The position numbers and the translations under genes were made by a program. A DNA stretch of 64,000 bases from Aculops lycopersici (Eukaryota > Arthropoda > Arachnida > Trombidiformes > Eriophyidae): the NCBI GenBank assembly GCA_015350385.1, contig WNKI01000005.1:208342-272341 (forward strand). The letters are read 5' to 3'. The notes beneath the pieces are model-generated. The model did no database searches. It saw only the letters and a list, made by a program, of their open reading frames with translations, and was not told where the DNA came from. Positions 9,197 to 22,909 of this stretch are shown piece after piece. The stretch's first letter is position 1. Every line of letters starts with the position of its first letter.

Positions 9197-12100
9197 GTTT
9201 GTGATAATGACTTACTTTCTCTCGTTCTTATCCCCTTTTTGAGGTTAGCAATTTTTAAATTGAAATATATAAAGATTTTCTCTCTCTGACCTTTACCTTG
9301 ATTTTGGAGCAATATGAGAGGTTCTTGCAATTTTACCTAACAGTAATATAGAATCGCCACTCTGTATTGTCTGCTTTGCTTGAAACGTTGTGTAACTTCA
9401 GATCTAGCAACAAGCTCTCTGGTGCTTGTGTTGTGAAATAAGTATCGATGCTGATAGTAGAGGTAATAGATCACCTGACTAGCGTCTGGCTGGCTGGCTG
9501 GCTGGCGGCAGGCCCTCGCTATATAGCGGGATTGTTTTGGCAAGCTAACGGAGGAACCTGGGGAGCAAGAAACAGTCGCACAGGTGGCAACAGCAAGTCG
9601 TTGTTTTTTCTCTGCACGACAACATCAACAACAACAACCGCGAACGCGACACTGCCAGTCGTCGGAGCGCTATTTTTTCTCGCGGCTCGTTTGTCTTCAT
9701 TGCAAGCGACTGACTGGGAGAATCTCGGTCTAAGTTTAGTGCCGCTACCTGCGAGCGGCAGAGAGATACATAGACCAGCGCCAGAGACTAAGACTAAACT
9801 TGGCAGTCGCACAAGAGCATCTGACTCAGCGGCAACGAGTTGGCCAGTCAGTGACGCACATCTGAGCGGCACCTATCGCCTCACTGGCCTCGTTGTCACT
9901 GCCAGTTTCCCGCAACTTCCGGTTGCAAATTCGAGAGTAAAGTAGAAAGAGGAGATGAGCTAGTGGGTAACTGGATTTGCCACTCACTCGAGAGACTCAA
10001 CAACGACGACGACGTCATCCAAAAGGAAAGTTCGTGTCGCGAATGAATAAATACAATCGAAAGCCAGCGCCGCTCATTGAAAACTCACTACAACTTGCAG
10101 CTTCCGGTTTGGTGGTGACTAGTGCAAACCGGCCACTCAACTGCGGCAAGCAGGAAAGAGATGCGCCCATGCTATCTATCCAACCAACCAACTAACTCGC
10201 CACGAGACAAGCGAGTGTCTTGGCGACGATAATACAATAAGAGGCTCGCCCACCTTCTGGTTGCGTTTTCATTTCAATGGCTTCAGCAAAAGAAACGACA
10301 ACGACGACGAAGAGTAACTCCATTGCCGACTTCAAACTGCAGACTGAACTGCTGAATGCAGATAACAAGTGATACGAATGAATAAAAGGATGGCGTTAAA
10401 GCAAGTAAAAGACTAGACACATATTCCTCGAGCCCACTGGCAATTGGGAGCCAGTATTCTTCTCATCGGAATCATGGCATCGCAATAGAAATGGCAGCTT
10501 AGCTCCGAGACTCGAAGCAGCAAATCCAGCCAAACGACTAGCCATCTTGTGGCTGGTGCTATTGGCGGCTGAGGTGGGCCCATAGTAAGCCAATGGCATC
10601 GTTCAAACTCGGAACATAAACCCGCCAATGAGGCACTGCAAGTCCAAATGTCTCAAGCATCCAGAGAGACACCTCGAGTTGCGCCTGCAATTGGAATTGC
10701 AATTGTGTGTCATTGTCGTCGTCGTCGTCGTCATCGTATATTTGCAATGCGGCCGCCATTGTGGTGTCTAACCAAATCTAGCCCAACCATTGAGACCAGC
10801 GCAAAGTTTTGCGCGCAAATCTCCTCTGCTTTGCTGGCCGGATTGCCGTGCGGATATAGCGACAATATTGTTGTCACTATCCAGCTAGTGGGCGACGCTG
10901 ATAGTGATAAAACCGGAAGTGCAGAGGCAAGCTTGTGTATGCAAATGTAGCTCGCTCAATGAGCAATGCGTTTGGCGGGTTGAAATGTTAGTGGCGGCAG
11001 CTCACCTGGATGGCAACTAAAAGCGCTTGGGATTCCACGGAGCCGGCAGGTGGCGCAGCTCAGGTAACATCCAATCGACTAAACAAATGAGCACTCAACT
11101 CAAACGAGAAACTACGCTGTACTAAAATAGAACCAAAACCATGCAGCCGATCGATCAAATTGGATCAATTTGTTCGAGCGATCGATTTGCTATGTTCTCT
11201 TTTGTTTCACTCGCTCCCATCTTGTTTCCTCCCCACTGAGTCTATCTAGTTGTTGGTTGGTTTAAGGGATTTCGACTCTCTTTAGCCAGAATATGGAAAC
11301 GAGAGGAAGATGAATAGAGAGTTTTAAACTCAACTGACCACCAGAATTGCCGTTTTTTCAGTCGAGAGAATAGTTATGGAGGCGAAAAACACCTAGTGAG
11401 AGTGAGAAATTCTAATGGAGTCGACTTTGCTGTTGAAAGTTGAGCGTCGATTTGAACGCTTCAACTTCAAGTTTGACTTGGAAATTTTCTCCGAAACTCG
11501 AGATGAATAATTTTGGCCGATAATTTGGCGGTTAGCTCAAATTTGGTCACTAAAGAAGATGGTCGACGTCATCATCGTAGTAACACTGTTGAGTTTACGA
11601 GTTCTTTCATCCCTCTTCTATTTCTTTTCTCCCATTTAACAAAATAACCAAAAAACTCAAGCTGACCGGTGGAAGTTTCTATCGATGTTCAGTGCAAGTT
11701 TGACGTGGTTAAGAGGATGGAAATGAAACGGGAATAGTGTTTGCTGTGCATGCAACTTTCAAATCATGAATTGCATAGCTAATTTTATGTAACGAAAAGA
11801 GATGACGAACTATTCGCTGTGCGTCAACTTTTTTATTGTGATACTTTTTTGTCCCTTTTCACTTGTTACCATTAGAGATAGAAAAGTCAAAATTCGTGAG
11901 GCACAGGTGGTTGCGTTCCGGTACACGGCGCTGGACCGTCATGAGCAGTCGTCTGTGTTTAGATTTTGAACGAGAGACAGCAGTTTAGGCGACTGGTGCT
12001 AACAAACTAATTAAAACGAAATTCTCCCTGGCCTCTCTCGAGCCAACTTTTGCGGGCACAAAAAAATTTCGCCTCTTTCTCGTTTTACGAGCACGAAAGC

Positions 12101-15100
12101 GTCTACATTTTTGGTTTCAGCTCGGGTTTCGTTGTGTCTGTAATCTAAAGCAAGCTGCAGCTCGCACCACTAACCTGGTCCTGCAGGAACGCGAACAAGC
12201 ACAAACAAGTGGCTGCAATCGCTCGTCGCTTGACCACGATGACTCCTAATTTCCTCCTCCTCCTCCTCCTCCTTCAAAAGCAGCATCGTCGCTCATCAGC
12301 ATCATTCAAGTCGTCGTGGTCGTCATTTGTCTGCAGTTGCAGTTTCTGTTCGACTCGCCAGTTGCTCTTAATCTCGCTCCCTCACTCGAACTACTCGCAA
12401 GTTGATTGATCGATTGTTTCCCATTCACTTGCTATTGCGATGGTCGCAACTGTGACTGTGAAAAATGCCGCCGCATTGGAACAAGTGGCAGCGTTTTGGT
12501 TGCACAACGCCAACCAGCCAACCAACTCCTGCCGGCGCAATGAGCGAGCGAGTTTGGCCAGCGCCGGTAATAAGCATTCAGCTGGCCGCGCCATTAGTAT
12601 TTGCGTCACAGCTCGCCCAGGTAAAACTTCACCTGTGTGGTGCCGTTTGTTACGGTGCGCTGTGTTGCTGCACACAAGTGGGTCTAGTTTTTCGCCACAC
12701 GACGTCTCTCCAGTTGCTGTTGTTGGTGCCGGTGTCGCTAATATGAGACGCAAGTGGAGACATTCAAAATGTTGGTAGCATTGAACTTGAAGATTTTCCC
12801 ATTGCAATCAGAGGAAACTCGCTGTTGGAATTTGGAATTGCATCGGAACGTTCAATTCATTTCACCTGGCACCAAAAATAAAGCTTAGACTTAGATTGAA
12901 ACTAAAACGATCGCTCTTTTTTATCAGCTCGCCCAGCTGACGAGGCTCATAAAATAAACGTTGCGCTCTTGATCCTCAGAAATTTTGCCATCTACTCCCA
13001 CAATCTTCCGTCTTTCTCCATGCCAAATAAAACTCCTACTGGTCAACGACATTCTCGACGTAACATAACGCAGAGCAGACTCTTGAAATGTCCACGCAAC
13101 GACGAGACGAGAGAGAAAGAGAGAGAGAGAAATCTTACGTTGAAGTAAGCAAGAATTTTGCTCCATCTAAAATGTCGCATGTCGCCGCTTGTGTCGACTG
13201 TCAGTCAACTTAAATGCCACCGACTTACCTGAGCTCCGTATAATAATTTGACTGGTCAGATTATTTCTCTCTGCAGCTAACTTAACACTGATGGTGGTTG
13301 CGCAATTGAAACCTCAAACTGGAGGCATAATGAGTCGGTGTCGCTGACACTTGACATCACATTGCTGGCCTTTTCAAGGGAACGCGGCGGCAACAGCAGT
13401 AGCAAAAAACAGACTGACTTTTCGGTGACCCGGTGGCATGTGAATCTTGTAGCTTATGTCTATGGTGACTAAATTAACCATCAAAATGAGCAAGTGAAGT
13501 GGCCGCCGCGGCGCCGGTTGCAGAGGTAGCTGGCCAATTGATCGATTGCCTCTCTCTATTCAGTTCTTGTTTCACTGCTCGATGATCAATTATCGCGCCG
13601 AGGCAGATGAGCAGGCAGTTTAAGTGGCCAGACAATCGACTGGCCTTTTTCATTTCTATTCGCCATACGCTCGCCGATGGCGACTCGACGACTGTGGCCG
13701 TTGGAAATTAACACTTGGAATGCATTAGGAGGAAAAAACGGATGGGAAGCCCCTTTTCCCGACTCTTCGACCACCACCACTAAAAGGCATTTAAAAATCG
13801 AAACAGAGAGATGATGTTTAATGTGTAACTAGATTCACCGCGCGACTACCGTGCCATTACCCATTAACCACACAACCACATGTTCGCGGTCGCCAGTTGC
13901 GCTTAAGTTCCTCCCGACTGTAGGCCCGTCCAACAGGTGCGCTCTCGCAAGCCAGGCGCGTGATTTATGTTTGCACTGGCCAACCGAGAGTTCGGAGGGG
14001 AAAAGTTTTAGCTCGAGCTTGAGTTTGAGTTTGTATGTAAGTGTAAGTGCAAGGCTCGCGGCTACTTGCAACAAAATTAAATTAGTTGCAAGGAGGCAAG
14101 AAATTGCCTCTTCGCCAACAGGAGAGATGATGAGCTTGGCAAGAAGAAGACGCCACAAGCGCCACTCAAAGGTAATCTTTATGAGAAAGGTTTGTAACTG
14201 GACAAATGTACTTATGGCTGTGGTGCTGGATGGTGTGTGACACAATGGCAATGCGCTAATTGGCGCTCGTCTCCACTTTATGGTCATCGCTTATGGGCGA
14301 ACACGAACTTCAACAGTCTGTAGCCAAGTTGCATCACTAAACCAAAACTTTGTTAGCCAGTTGGCGTTGCCATCGGAATCCGCTTACCTTTTCGTGCCAC
14401 TAGCCAGCCAGCTAACCGTAAGGCATAACAGTCACATAATTTACGTTGAAAAAAGCAAAGGAGCCAGTCTATCAGACGATCGGCTCCGACGTGTGGGCGC
14501 CGCAAAGAGTCAAAGTCACATGCTCCTTTTCCCTCTTCTCGCTCATCTTACCGTTTCCTCGAATAAACGATGTGCGATCGAAAAACAAGTGGTCGCTGGA
14601 AGATGTTACCTTTGAGCCGGCATGTCGCTGGCCCGAGAGAGTTGACTAGCCATTTGATCCTCTTTAGATTTACTACAAATCTGTCGCTGTCATCTGAACT
14701 AGCGAAATGGACAGCAGCAAGCTAATTCGATTGCTCTCTTTTTCAGCAACAAAAAACATTCACACCCAAAGGTTCGCAACATTGTTGATGCACTGCAACA
14801 AATGAGCACTCCGACTCGCTCCGCTTCACTTCCAAATTTTCGAATCGTTGGCCAATTTGTTGGCTCTATTATTTTTACTCATCTTGTTGATGCTTTTTGC
14901 TCACAAAGTGGCGAACGAAACCAAGGGGGAGCCACACAAATGAGATGACCCTTGAAAATTGTTTCGAAACAAAGTGGCTCTCTATCGCTCGGTTGAATCT
15001 CTTGTTCGCAAATTTATTTTTAGAAACAAAAAATCTAGAAGAGACTATGAACTATGAACTTGAGTGCGAGTTTTAGTTCAAGTTGAAAGTTTAAGAATCA

Positions 15101-17348
15101 CAAGTTAACTCACTTAGAGCAACTTAAAACCTGGACGCAGCACAAATAATAACCAAAAGGCAAACAACACGATGACGACGATGATGATAATGAACTCAAC
15201 ACTAGCGCCGGCTAATTAGCGACCATTTCGCTTGGTGGGTCTGCTCTCTTTCTAGCTCGCTGCTGGCGGAAACAATTAATCAACTTTTATCTCGCGCTCT
15301 GCGTGTCGACTCCCTTCCTCTCGGTCGCCCAGTTCGCGGTTGCGCCTCTTCGTAACTCAAACTCACTTTCGGATACAAACTAACACAACTCGTTAGATAA
15401 CAACTCAAATGAGTTTTAGTTTTGATTCTAGTTTCTTCAGCTCTTGAGTTGGTTAGAGTGGCCCGTCGGCCACTTCAACCAACTCCACTCTTCCTCCTTC
15501 TTCACGTTTTCCCGCTTCCCTATTACATAATGCTCACGGATGCGGCTCCAAGTGGCCTGTCGTCAGCGACTCACCTGAGCCTCTCGCTGCTGTTGCCACC
15601 TGATCACTCGAGCGTTTAGTACGGCCCTTTTATTCCCTCTCTTGGCTTTCATTTCTCTTTCTTGCTCAACTCCAAAATCTATCCTGGATCCCCGCAAACT
15701 CACCACACCCACCTATGTGATCGGGAGGGAGAAAAATGACTGCCACGCCCCCGAGGTTTTAAAATCGAAAGCAAACTCGAAAGCAAAAAACAAATATATA
15801 CAATCTCCCTGGGAGGAGAAAAGTTGCGCTGATTTCATCCAAACTTTTGCGGCATATAAGTTCAAGTTTTAGTTTTAGTTAAGTGCAGAGTTTCAACCTA
15901 AGGGCCAATCCTACGTGTCGGCCCATAAAAGTGAGCCACTCAACTCGCCGAACGATCGTCAATTGGTTTTTTGTTTCAACTCCCTCAACCTAAATGTAAA
16001 AGCTACTTGTGCTTGGGCAGCCAGCAGTAACTTTCACTGAAGTGCACCGGAAGAGAGAGAGAGTTTGTTAGTCAGCCGAGCAACTAGCGAGCGACTGGCA
16101 ACAGTCGACAGCCTGACGCGCGAACTGGAGCAGAGCAAAGTGGCCAGCGCGTTTTGTGGTCAGCGCAAGCCACACAAAACGCCGCAATAGATATGGCGAC
16201 GGCGCCGCATTCACGCATCAATTAGCAACCCAGTCGGCGGGCCACTTGCTATCTGGCTGGCTGGTGGGGCTGTTTGGCAGTTCGAGCTTCTCGTTGCCAT
16301 TGTTTCTGTTGCGCAACGTCATTCAGCTCGCTTGTTACTCATTCTCGCCTGGCCAGCTATTTGTTACATTTGCCGCGGCTCTTGGCGCGCAATTTAAGCG
16401 CGTCAATAGCCGCCGTGGTGGTGGCCGAAATTCACCAGGCAACGCTAGTGACGTCTGCGGCTCTCGCTGGCTAGCTCGAGTTTCCGGTTCGGAGGAGCGA
16501 GCCAGCCACCTGATGTGCTCCGTAGAGTTGTCCGTTTATTCGTCCGCGTGTCTCTATGGTCTAGCGTGTGTCCCTCGGTCTGCATGTCCACTGGCCGCGA
16601 ACTAAACTGCGTGAGCCGCAGCTAGTCGCGTTTGCGGTCGCCGAATCAGCCGGCGGGATGGGTGCTTGGTTCGCTTGTTGCGATAGTAGAGACGGCGGCA
16701 GTTCCAAGCAGGAAGTTACGCAATGCTAGCTAGCCAGCCGAAAGAGAAACGAGGCAACCGGAAGGGGCGACAACACCGCAAAAGTTGGAGGATAGTGTCG
16801 AGTTTCCCTCTTATTTGCATATGCGTGGCTCAAAGTGAGCATCACGACCACGACGACGACAGCAACTGACGCGCATCTTGAGGCCAGGGGAGGAAGAGGA
16901 GCAGCAGCAGCGAGATGATTCGTCTTGTGCTCTAGTTTTCAGCTCATTCATTCACTGTCTTGGCTAGAGTTGTCGTGGAAGAATAGATGAGAACAACGGA
17001 GGCAACAATAAATTATGGCCAACTTAGGAGTTTCTCTGGGCACCGGAAGTGGGCGTATAATTGTTTGTTTCTTGTCGCTGTTCTCTGGGTCCGGCGAGTG
17101 GACTAGCCGCCGACTAGCTGGCGACCAGTCGTTCAGCTCAACGCTCTCGCCTCCCCAGAGACTGGAATTTTCGCCTAGACTGTCACTGGTCTGCGTGGTC
17201 GTTTTTGCTGCGTTTGCAGCCACGGCAACTCAACTAACCGATCGTCCGTCAGTCGATTGGTGGCCACTTACTCTCTTCAATATGTCGCAGCGCAACCAAA
17301 GGCGCGGTGTCTAAAGAGAAAGAGACATTAATTAAGCCAAGAGTTGTG

Positions 17349-17386
17349 GATTGGCTCGTCCGCGAAAAGGAGCGGACGAGCCAATC
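17349..17386. repeat. perfect inverted repeat, 15-bp arms, 8-base loop
   Basis: The left arm GATTGGCTCGTCCGC (17349-17363) is exactly reverse-complementary to the right arm GCGGACGAGCCAATC (17372-17386), with GAAAAGGA between. It is one of the two strongest short hairpins seen in the window and lies in the gene-poor tract. Confidence 0.8.
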
Positions 17387-18732
17387 AGTCGAGGCGCAGG
17401 TGAGCCTTTGTCTGCGCGCATGTCACTTTCGCCTTGTCGTTGTTGTGATGGCAGTTTCTGTTGTTGCACACAAAAACCAAACCTCCCATTGAATCCATCG
17501 GTCTGTTGGAATGAAAGCACCAATAGCACGTCGCTCAAGTGTCGGCAGGTAATGTGAGAAATCGAGAGAGGGAGAGAGAAAGAGGGAGAAATATGAGCCT
17601 CATTCAGGTTTAAGGAGTCGGAGGTGCACAGTTGAACGAAGTTCAGCTCACGGCTCATTAAGTTGCCCATTCGTTTCTATCAGTTTGTTTGTCTCTCTCC
17701 TCCTCCTCCTTCTCCTCCGCCTCAACTTCGCAGGTACAGGCAACAGGAAACTTGTCACTCACGTACATGGGATAAAATGGTCTCAATACTTTATGGCATC
17801 GCGCACAATGCATGTGGTTACATCGGATCACACACCAGAGAGCAACACAAAGCGAGCGCAGCATGCGACACGACAACTCGGATCCTTCAGGTAGAATCAA
17901 TTAGCGCGCCACAAATGCCGTCGCCGTCGTCGTTGCAGTCCCATCGGTTCGGTTCGCGTCGCTAGAGATAGAAAAAAGAGAGACACTAACAGTGAGCTCG
18001 TGTGTTGGAGTTAGATTGCAATGGAATGGCTGGAAGTTCATTCGTGACGAATGATAATAGACTCGCTCTTAGTTTAGTCTATTCATTAGACGGACTGGAC
18101 GGCGCCAAGTTGGCGCAGGAGCAGGTGAGTTGGTGCCGTTTGCTGACTTTGCTCTTCTCGTTCAGTTCACTTTTGTGTGCAATCAGATCGATGCAAATGA
18201 GACGACGACGACGACAAAGACGACGGATTCGCAAACTCTCTATTTGGCCAGCTAGCTTATTTCGAGTCCACTCAGCTCCGATGGCCACGGAGAGCTAAAC
18301 ATTTCGGCGGTGTTACCGCACTGTAGCACCGCTGAGTTGCAATGAAACGGAACGGAACTAGCGGGACCTAGCGACTCTAACTGGATTAAAAATTAATTCA
18401 CGCCACGCGAGAGTGTCGACGGAAACGACGACGACGCCCCATTTCAAAGCGCAAGCCGACGAGTTGGGTCCCCCTTTGTCCTAAACGAGAGGCAAGCGGC
18501 CTGCATTAGCCTTCATGTGGACGTGTTGGTCATCGTCGCCGACAGCCCGTTGGTTTCGACGAGTCTTAGTTGTAGTACCATTGGCTAGTGTGTCTAATTT
18601 TCACTAGTTGGGCTCGCAGTTTAGTATCCAAAAGGATGAGGCTGGCATCCAATTGCACCAACTACAACTCACCGGCTAACATAAAAACAGCAACAACAAC
18701 AATAATTTTCCAACTCATTCATCACCCGCCAG

Positions 18733-18772
18733 TCGGCTTGTCGGTCGGTCGGTCGGCCGGTCGGTGGGTCGC
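18733..18772. repeat. GTCG-type tetranucleotide repeat
   Basis: A run of imperfect GTCG/GGTC units lies within the gene-poor tract. It has no coding association. Confidence 0.7.
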
Positions 18773-21700
18773 AGACGGCGATTGTATTTGCTCTCTGGTG
18801 GAGCACACAAACACAAGCACACAACAAATCCAATTGGCCATTTGACCTCGCGAAGTTGCATGGTGTGCGCAACCAGAAAGAGCAGCGACGGCGGAAGTGT
18901 AGAGGCAAACACTGGTCTCGAATATTTCGCGCGCCAACTTCCGACAAAGTCGGCCCATTGTGTTGCCGTTGCGTTGCTAACAATCGCGTCGGTTCGCCGG
19001 AAAATCGGCGCCTCAACTCCCACTCATTGGCTCGCTCGCTAACCCACTGGCTAGACCCTGGAACTTTGGAGTTGAAGTTAAATGGCCGCCTAATTAGTGG
19101 CCGATCACACAGAGAGTCGAGGGGAGCTCCGACTGGACGCTCCGCTAATTTCACGTCGATCGGTTGCCATTTTGAGCGAGCAACTTGCCGTTAGCTGGCG
19201 GTCAACTCACAACTCGAAGGCCACATTCGGCGACATGGAGCCAAATTGGAGTTGAGCCAAACTCTCGTTTGCCAGCGAGAGAGTTTAGCCCAATAGAAAC
19301 GAGCGGCGAGAATAGGAATCGGAAGCGAGCCAAGTGGTCGTCGGAGCCTCAGACGAGTTGGCCGAAATCCACGTTTATCTTAGCGCTCAAATCTGCCGTT
19401 CCAAGTTGAGTGAGCTGAGCTGAGCCGAGCCGAGCTCAGAGTGAGGTATAGTTGCTGGTGGAGAGAGTAAACCCAAACTGCTCGGTGTGCGATATAATTT
19501 GCCTTGGCAGCTCGCGTTCGTCGGCCAGCTCTTTCTTTTCAGCGGCTGGCGAACCTTGGAAGTTGAGAGTTTTCGGGCGCCGCGCTCACACACACAAACA
19601 CACAGGAGCAAGAATCAGCGGCCCACCCAACGAAGGCGTCGCATTAACACGTCGCCGGCGAGCTAACCGTTGCACCCTCTTATCGGCCTCCGAGATCAAT
19701 TCGCTTGCACGATTGGCCAAAGTGGTTTGGTTGTCCTGCTCGCTGATAGTCTCGAAAGTTTAGTAGCTTCTCTGTTTTCTTTAAAAAACTCCACACTTCT
19801 CTCTTTTTGCAATGGTTTAAACCACTGCAACTGAAGTTTGCTTCCTCCATCCGAATTGAATCGAGCTGAAGATGAGCAGACAATGAGCATTAAGTCGTCG
19901 TCGCCGTTTGCTCGTCGCCGTCGTCAGCCAGCGGAGAGTCAATCTAGCAACACGCGTTAGCAGGTTAAAAGATCCTACCTGTTCAACGGCAGCAACGGTA
20001 GCAGTAGTAGTAGTTACTGAAACTGACGACTTGTCGCAGGTGAAAGAAGAAGCTAGCCCACGAAAACGCGACTCAACTAAACTCACTAAACTCGGCTCGC
20101 TTCTCCCCATTTCTAAAAGGTTCAAAGTGCACAACAAGAGAGTTGAAATCATTGAACTGGATTTACCGCAAAGTTGCCGTTTAGCGCGAGCCGCAGAGTG
20201 CGTCGCCCTTGGGGACCAAATGGAGCGGAGGGTACCTAGCGACTTGCGCGCTGCTTGCGCCTAGCGACCGAAGCTGCAACGCACAACAATGGACAGACTG
20301 TTTCTCTCTCTCTCTCGTGAGTTTTAGTCTTGCTTGGGCCAAGATCAATTATTGCCTGCTGATCGCAACTCACCAAACGATCAACTAAAGAGATACGACG
20401 AGGGACAGTGAAAGACTAAACGACGCCGACGTGGCGGGGAAACAGAAGAGACAAGCTGGGAAAAGCGACGTTGAGTTATCGTTACGGTGTCACCGTTATC
20501 GTACCTCAAAGTCTCGAGACTCAAGTCTAAACTTAGGTCAAAGTTTAGAGATGCGACCACATAAACTAGAGCTAAGAGGAAACCAAATTTAGAGCAACCA
20601 TTTATCTTTGTGTTTAAGCGCTCGCGGCGGTCTGTTGATTTAGAAACTCGTCGATCGATTGAGCAGCCGGCTGGCCCGCAAGCTGGCCGCCATTAAACGG
20701 GAGCCGCAAACTAATGGATTCGGCTAACAGTGGAACCGCAGCAAAACCCAACCGATAGCTGTCCAGTTTTAGTGGATATTTTCATTTGGTCTAAACCATT
20801 GAGCGAGCGACTAGAAAATCGGCAACCCAAATCGAGCAATCGACTGGAACTCGGTGGTTTTCATGCCAAATCTCAAGGGCGTCTGTCCGTCCGTCTGTCT
20901 GTTTGTGTGTCTGTCTATCTGAAAGTCCTCAAAGTGCAGAGTGCCAAGCGATAGAAATCAATCGCCTGGCTTAGCTTTGTTTAGTCGCATTCAGTTGAGT
21001 CCCAGTTGCTCTTTTCTCTCCCGCTCAAGTTTTCCAACGTTTAAAATGCAAACGAGCTGCTTGCTATTGAATCGCAGCAAGCTGATGCGCGAATCGATTA
21101 TTTCCCCAAGACGGGAGCTGAAAATCTATTGCAAGCTTAATCTACCAAAGGAAGCGAGAAAGCGTAAGCCAGAAGAACGGGAGCTGACATGATTCTAAAG
21201 GCCTACAGTTTGTTGCTGGGGAGTAAAATGAAACCAACTTGCGCAACGATCACCAGAAGCGGGGCCAGAGCGACAGCCGGAAGTAGTTGGCGGATAATTC
21301 TTATTAACGAGCCTCAAGTGGTGGCACCAGTTTGGCCGTAGATCGAAAGGAGCAACTCGAGTTTGTTTCTCTGCCCTCCACTTTTTCTCGACTCACTCGC
21401 TAAACTTTGAATCTCGAGCTTCAGCTTAAAGCCTTAGCTCCAAGTTGAATAGGAGAAAAAGACTGCAACTAATATCAAGTTTCGTCGCCGCTGTTATTGA
21501 AAAAGCGGAGGCAAAGATCACAGATCACCAATCGTACACTTGGAGCTGCAATTTATTTAGTCTTTAGTTAGTGATGGGAACTTTTGTCTTCTTTCTCGTC
21601 GCTTGAATCCGAAGGATCGACTACGCCTCTAATTTGAATTGAAAAGTTTGCTCTTTCCTCCTCCTCTCCCCTCTCGCTTGTTTGTCCGCTAGACCAAAGC

Positions 21701-22159
21701 GGCCACAGCAGCCGCCCACTTGCTGGAGGCTGGCCGCCGGACACGCCCACTGCGAACCCGGTGACGCAATCAATTTTCTCGCCAATTGATTTATTTGGCT
21801 ATCCTCTAATTTGCTAAACTTTGTCTGCTCACTTTATTTCTTTTCTCTTTCTTCTCTCTTCTTTCTTCTCTCTTCTTTCGCTCTCCTCTTTCTTTTTCGC
21901 AACTCAAATCGGGTTTCAGCTGAACCAAATCTGCTTGTGGCACCAAACAGAAGGGTTATGCGAAAAGTTAAATTCGAAATGGAGCAATTAATTTAGCTTA
22001 GCTCCGCGCCCAAGATGAAGTTAAGTTAACTAAATGCAACTTAATTCAGCTCTACATTTTCAGGAGCGGAATTGAGAGGAAAAGATGCAAATGGTTTGAT
22101 AAATTTCCCCAAAAACCGAGGAAGAAGGCATCAGGAGAAAGAAGGAACGTTTACTCACC

Positions 22160-22909
22160 TTGCGAGTCTCCATCGTGGTCGGCTAGTGCAATGGAGGGTC
22201 CGAGACAACAGAAGCCCAGCAGCAATGTGAGCAACGGCAATGGCAACGGATGCCGCCGTGGGCTTTTCTGCAGGTGAGGCGGCAGCTGCAAAGGAGGCGA
22301 CTCGTTGAGTGGACGGCAAATGTTGATTGAGTGTCGGGTTTTCTTAATTGAATTTGAATGCGTATTTGTGCTCTCGTTGCATAAGTCTTCATTGTGCTCC
22401 ACTTGCGAGCCTCTAGTTCTTGGCCGCTCGTTTCGTTTCGCCATCTTGACTTCTTCGTCGCTCAAGCTTCCTCTTCTTCTTCTTCTTCTTCTTCTTGATG
22501 TTGACATCAATTCTGGTGCTGAATCAATCATTACACCTGCCACCTGAAGGTTTGGACCATCGACTTGTCGTGGTGGTTGTGCATGTCGCTGCAGCCGCCG
22601 CATTTGCAAGCTCAGAAAACTCTGGCGACTGCTAATTTGCAGGCCACTTGATGGTCTAGTTACGCCGCCGCAATTTGCGGCTGCCGCCATCTTCTTGTAG
22701 CTACACTCTTTTAAAGTCTTGATAAATTTCTCTATAATCTTGCTCTCGGCTTCAATGTGCGTTTCACATCCGAAGCTCGCTTGCAACCTCGACGACGACG
22801 GCGGCGATGACGACAACGACTTGTGCCGGCTCTGCTCTATGCAATCGTGCGAGCAGACGATAATGTCGTTGTCACCGTTGTTATGACTGTCGATCACTAT
22901 CATTCTCAA
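22160..22909 (-). CDS. first coding exon of a secreted or membrane protein (3' exons not found)
   Basis: The frame is open for about 250 codons and ends with a Pro/Leu-rich hydrophobic core (PLPLPLLTLLLGFCCLGPSIALA), followed by ADHDGDSQ. On the minus strand the sequence then reads CAAG, then GTGAGT. This is a near-consensus donor at 22159/22158, so by that donor the exon ends at 22159 with one base of a split codon (phase 1). The hydrophobic core with its A-L-A end looks like a signal peptide or signal anchor. It lies far from the first ATG of the frame, so the true start is uncertain: candidates are the first Met, MAAAANCGG or MAKRNERPR. Upstream the frame is low complexity (Arg run, Ser run). 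The phase-1 signal exon resembles the first exon of the Dpr-like gene at 51.5 kb, but no Ig exon was found for it. Identity unknown. Confidence 0.45.
22464..22497. repeat. CTT microsatellite inside the signal-exon frame
   Basis: A run of CTT units on the plus strand corresponds to the polyarginine stretch of the minus-strand exon. That stretch may therefore be repeat-derived rather than functional. Confidence 0.7.

Larger units (their letters stand above)
9197..22159. other. 13 kb gene-poor tract, probably intronic and regulatory DNA
   Basis: No gene can be supported here on either strand. The many short open frames have random composition. The tract is rich in short tandem motifs (CGA, CTCG, GAGA and CAAC types), in scattered ETS-like ACCGGAAGT sites (9915, 10912, 17042) and in isolated splice-donor consensus words on both strands. 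A TATA-like stretch for the minus-strand repeat-protein gene lies near 9264-9275. The first coding exon at 22160-22909 points into this tract on the minus strand, so at least part of it is likely an intron of that gene. Downstream exons were not identified. Confidence 0.5.

Noticed and set aside
9448..9945. 165-codon plus-strand frame with some hydrophobic stretches
   Set aside because: Composition is random and Thr/Ala-rich from short repeats. There are no family motifs, no clear start context and no splice structure.
13231..13272. 42-base candidate micro-exon on the minus strand with CTGCAG acceptor and CAG-GTAAGT donor, phase compatible with the 22159 donor
   Set aside because: One short open frame with chance-level splice words in 13 kb of DNA. 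The translation shows no Ig or other motif.
15574..15712. Minus-strand open stretch ending in a strong CAG-GTGAGT donor
   Set aside because: About 46 codons without family resemblance. The absence of stops over this length has roughly a one in ten chance.
16156..16605. 149-codon plus-strand frame in the gene-poor tract
   Set aside because: No recognisable domain, and the composition is like the neighbouring noncoding sequence. A frame of this length is expected by chance in GC-richer DNA.
18027..18125. Plus-strand open stretch with ATG ending in CAG-GTGAGT
   Set aside because: No signal peptide, no domain and no partner exon identified, so it could not be distinguished from chance.
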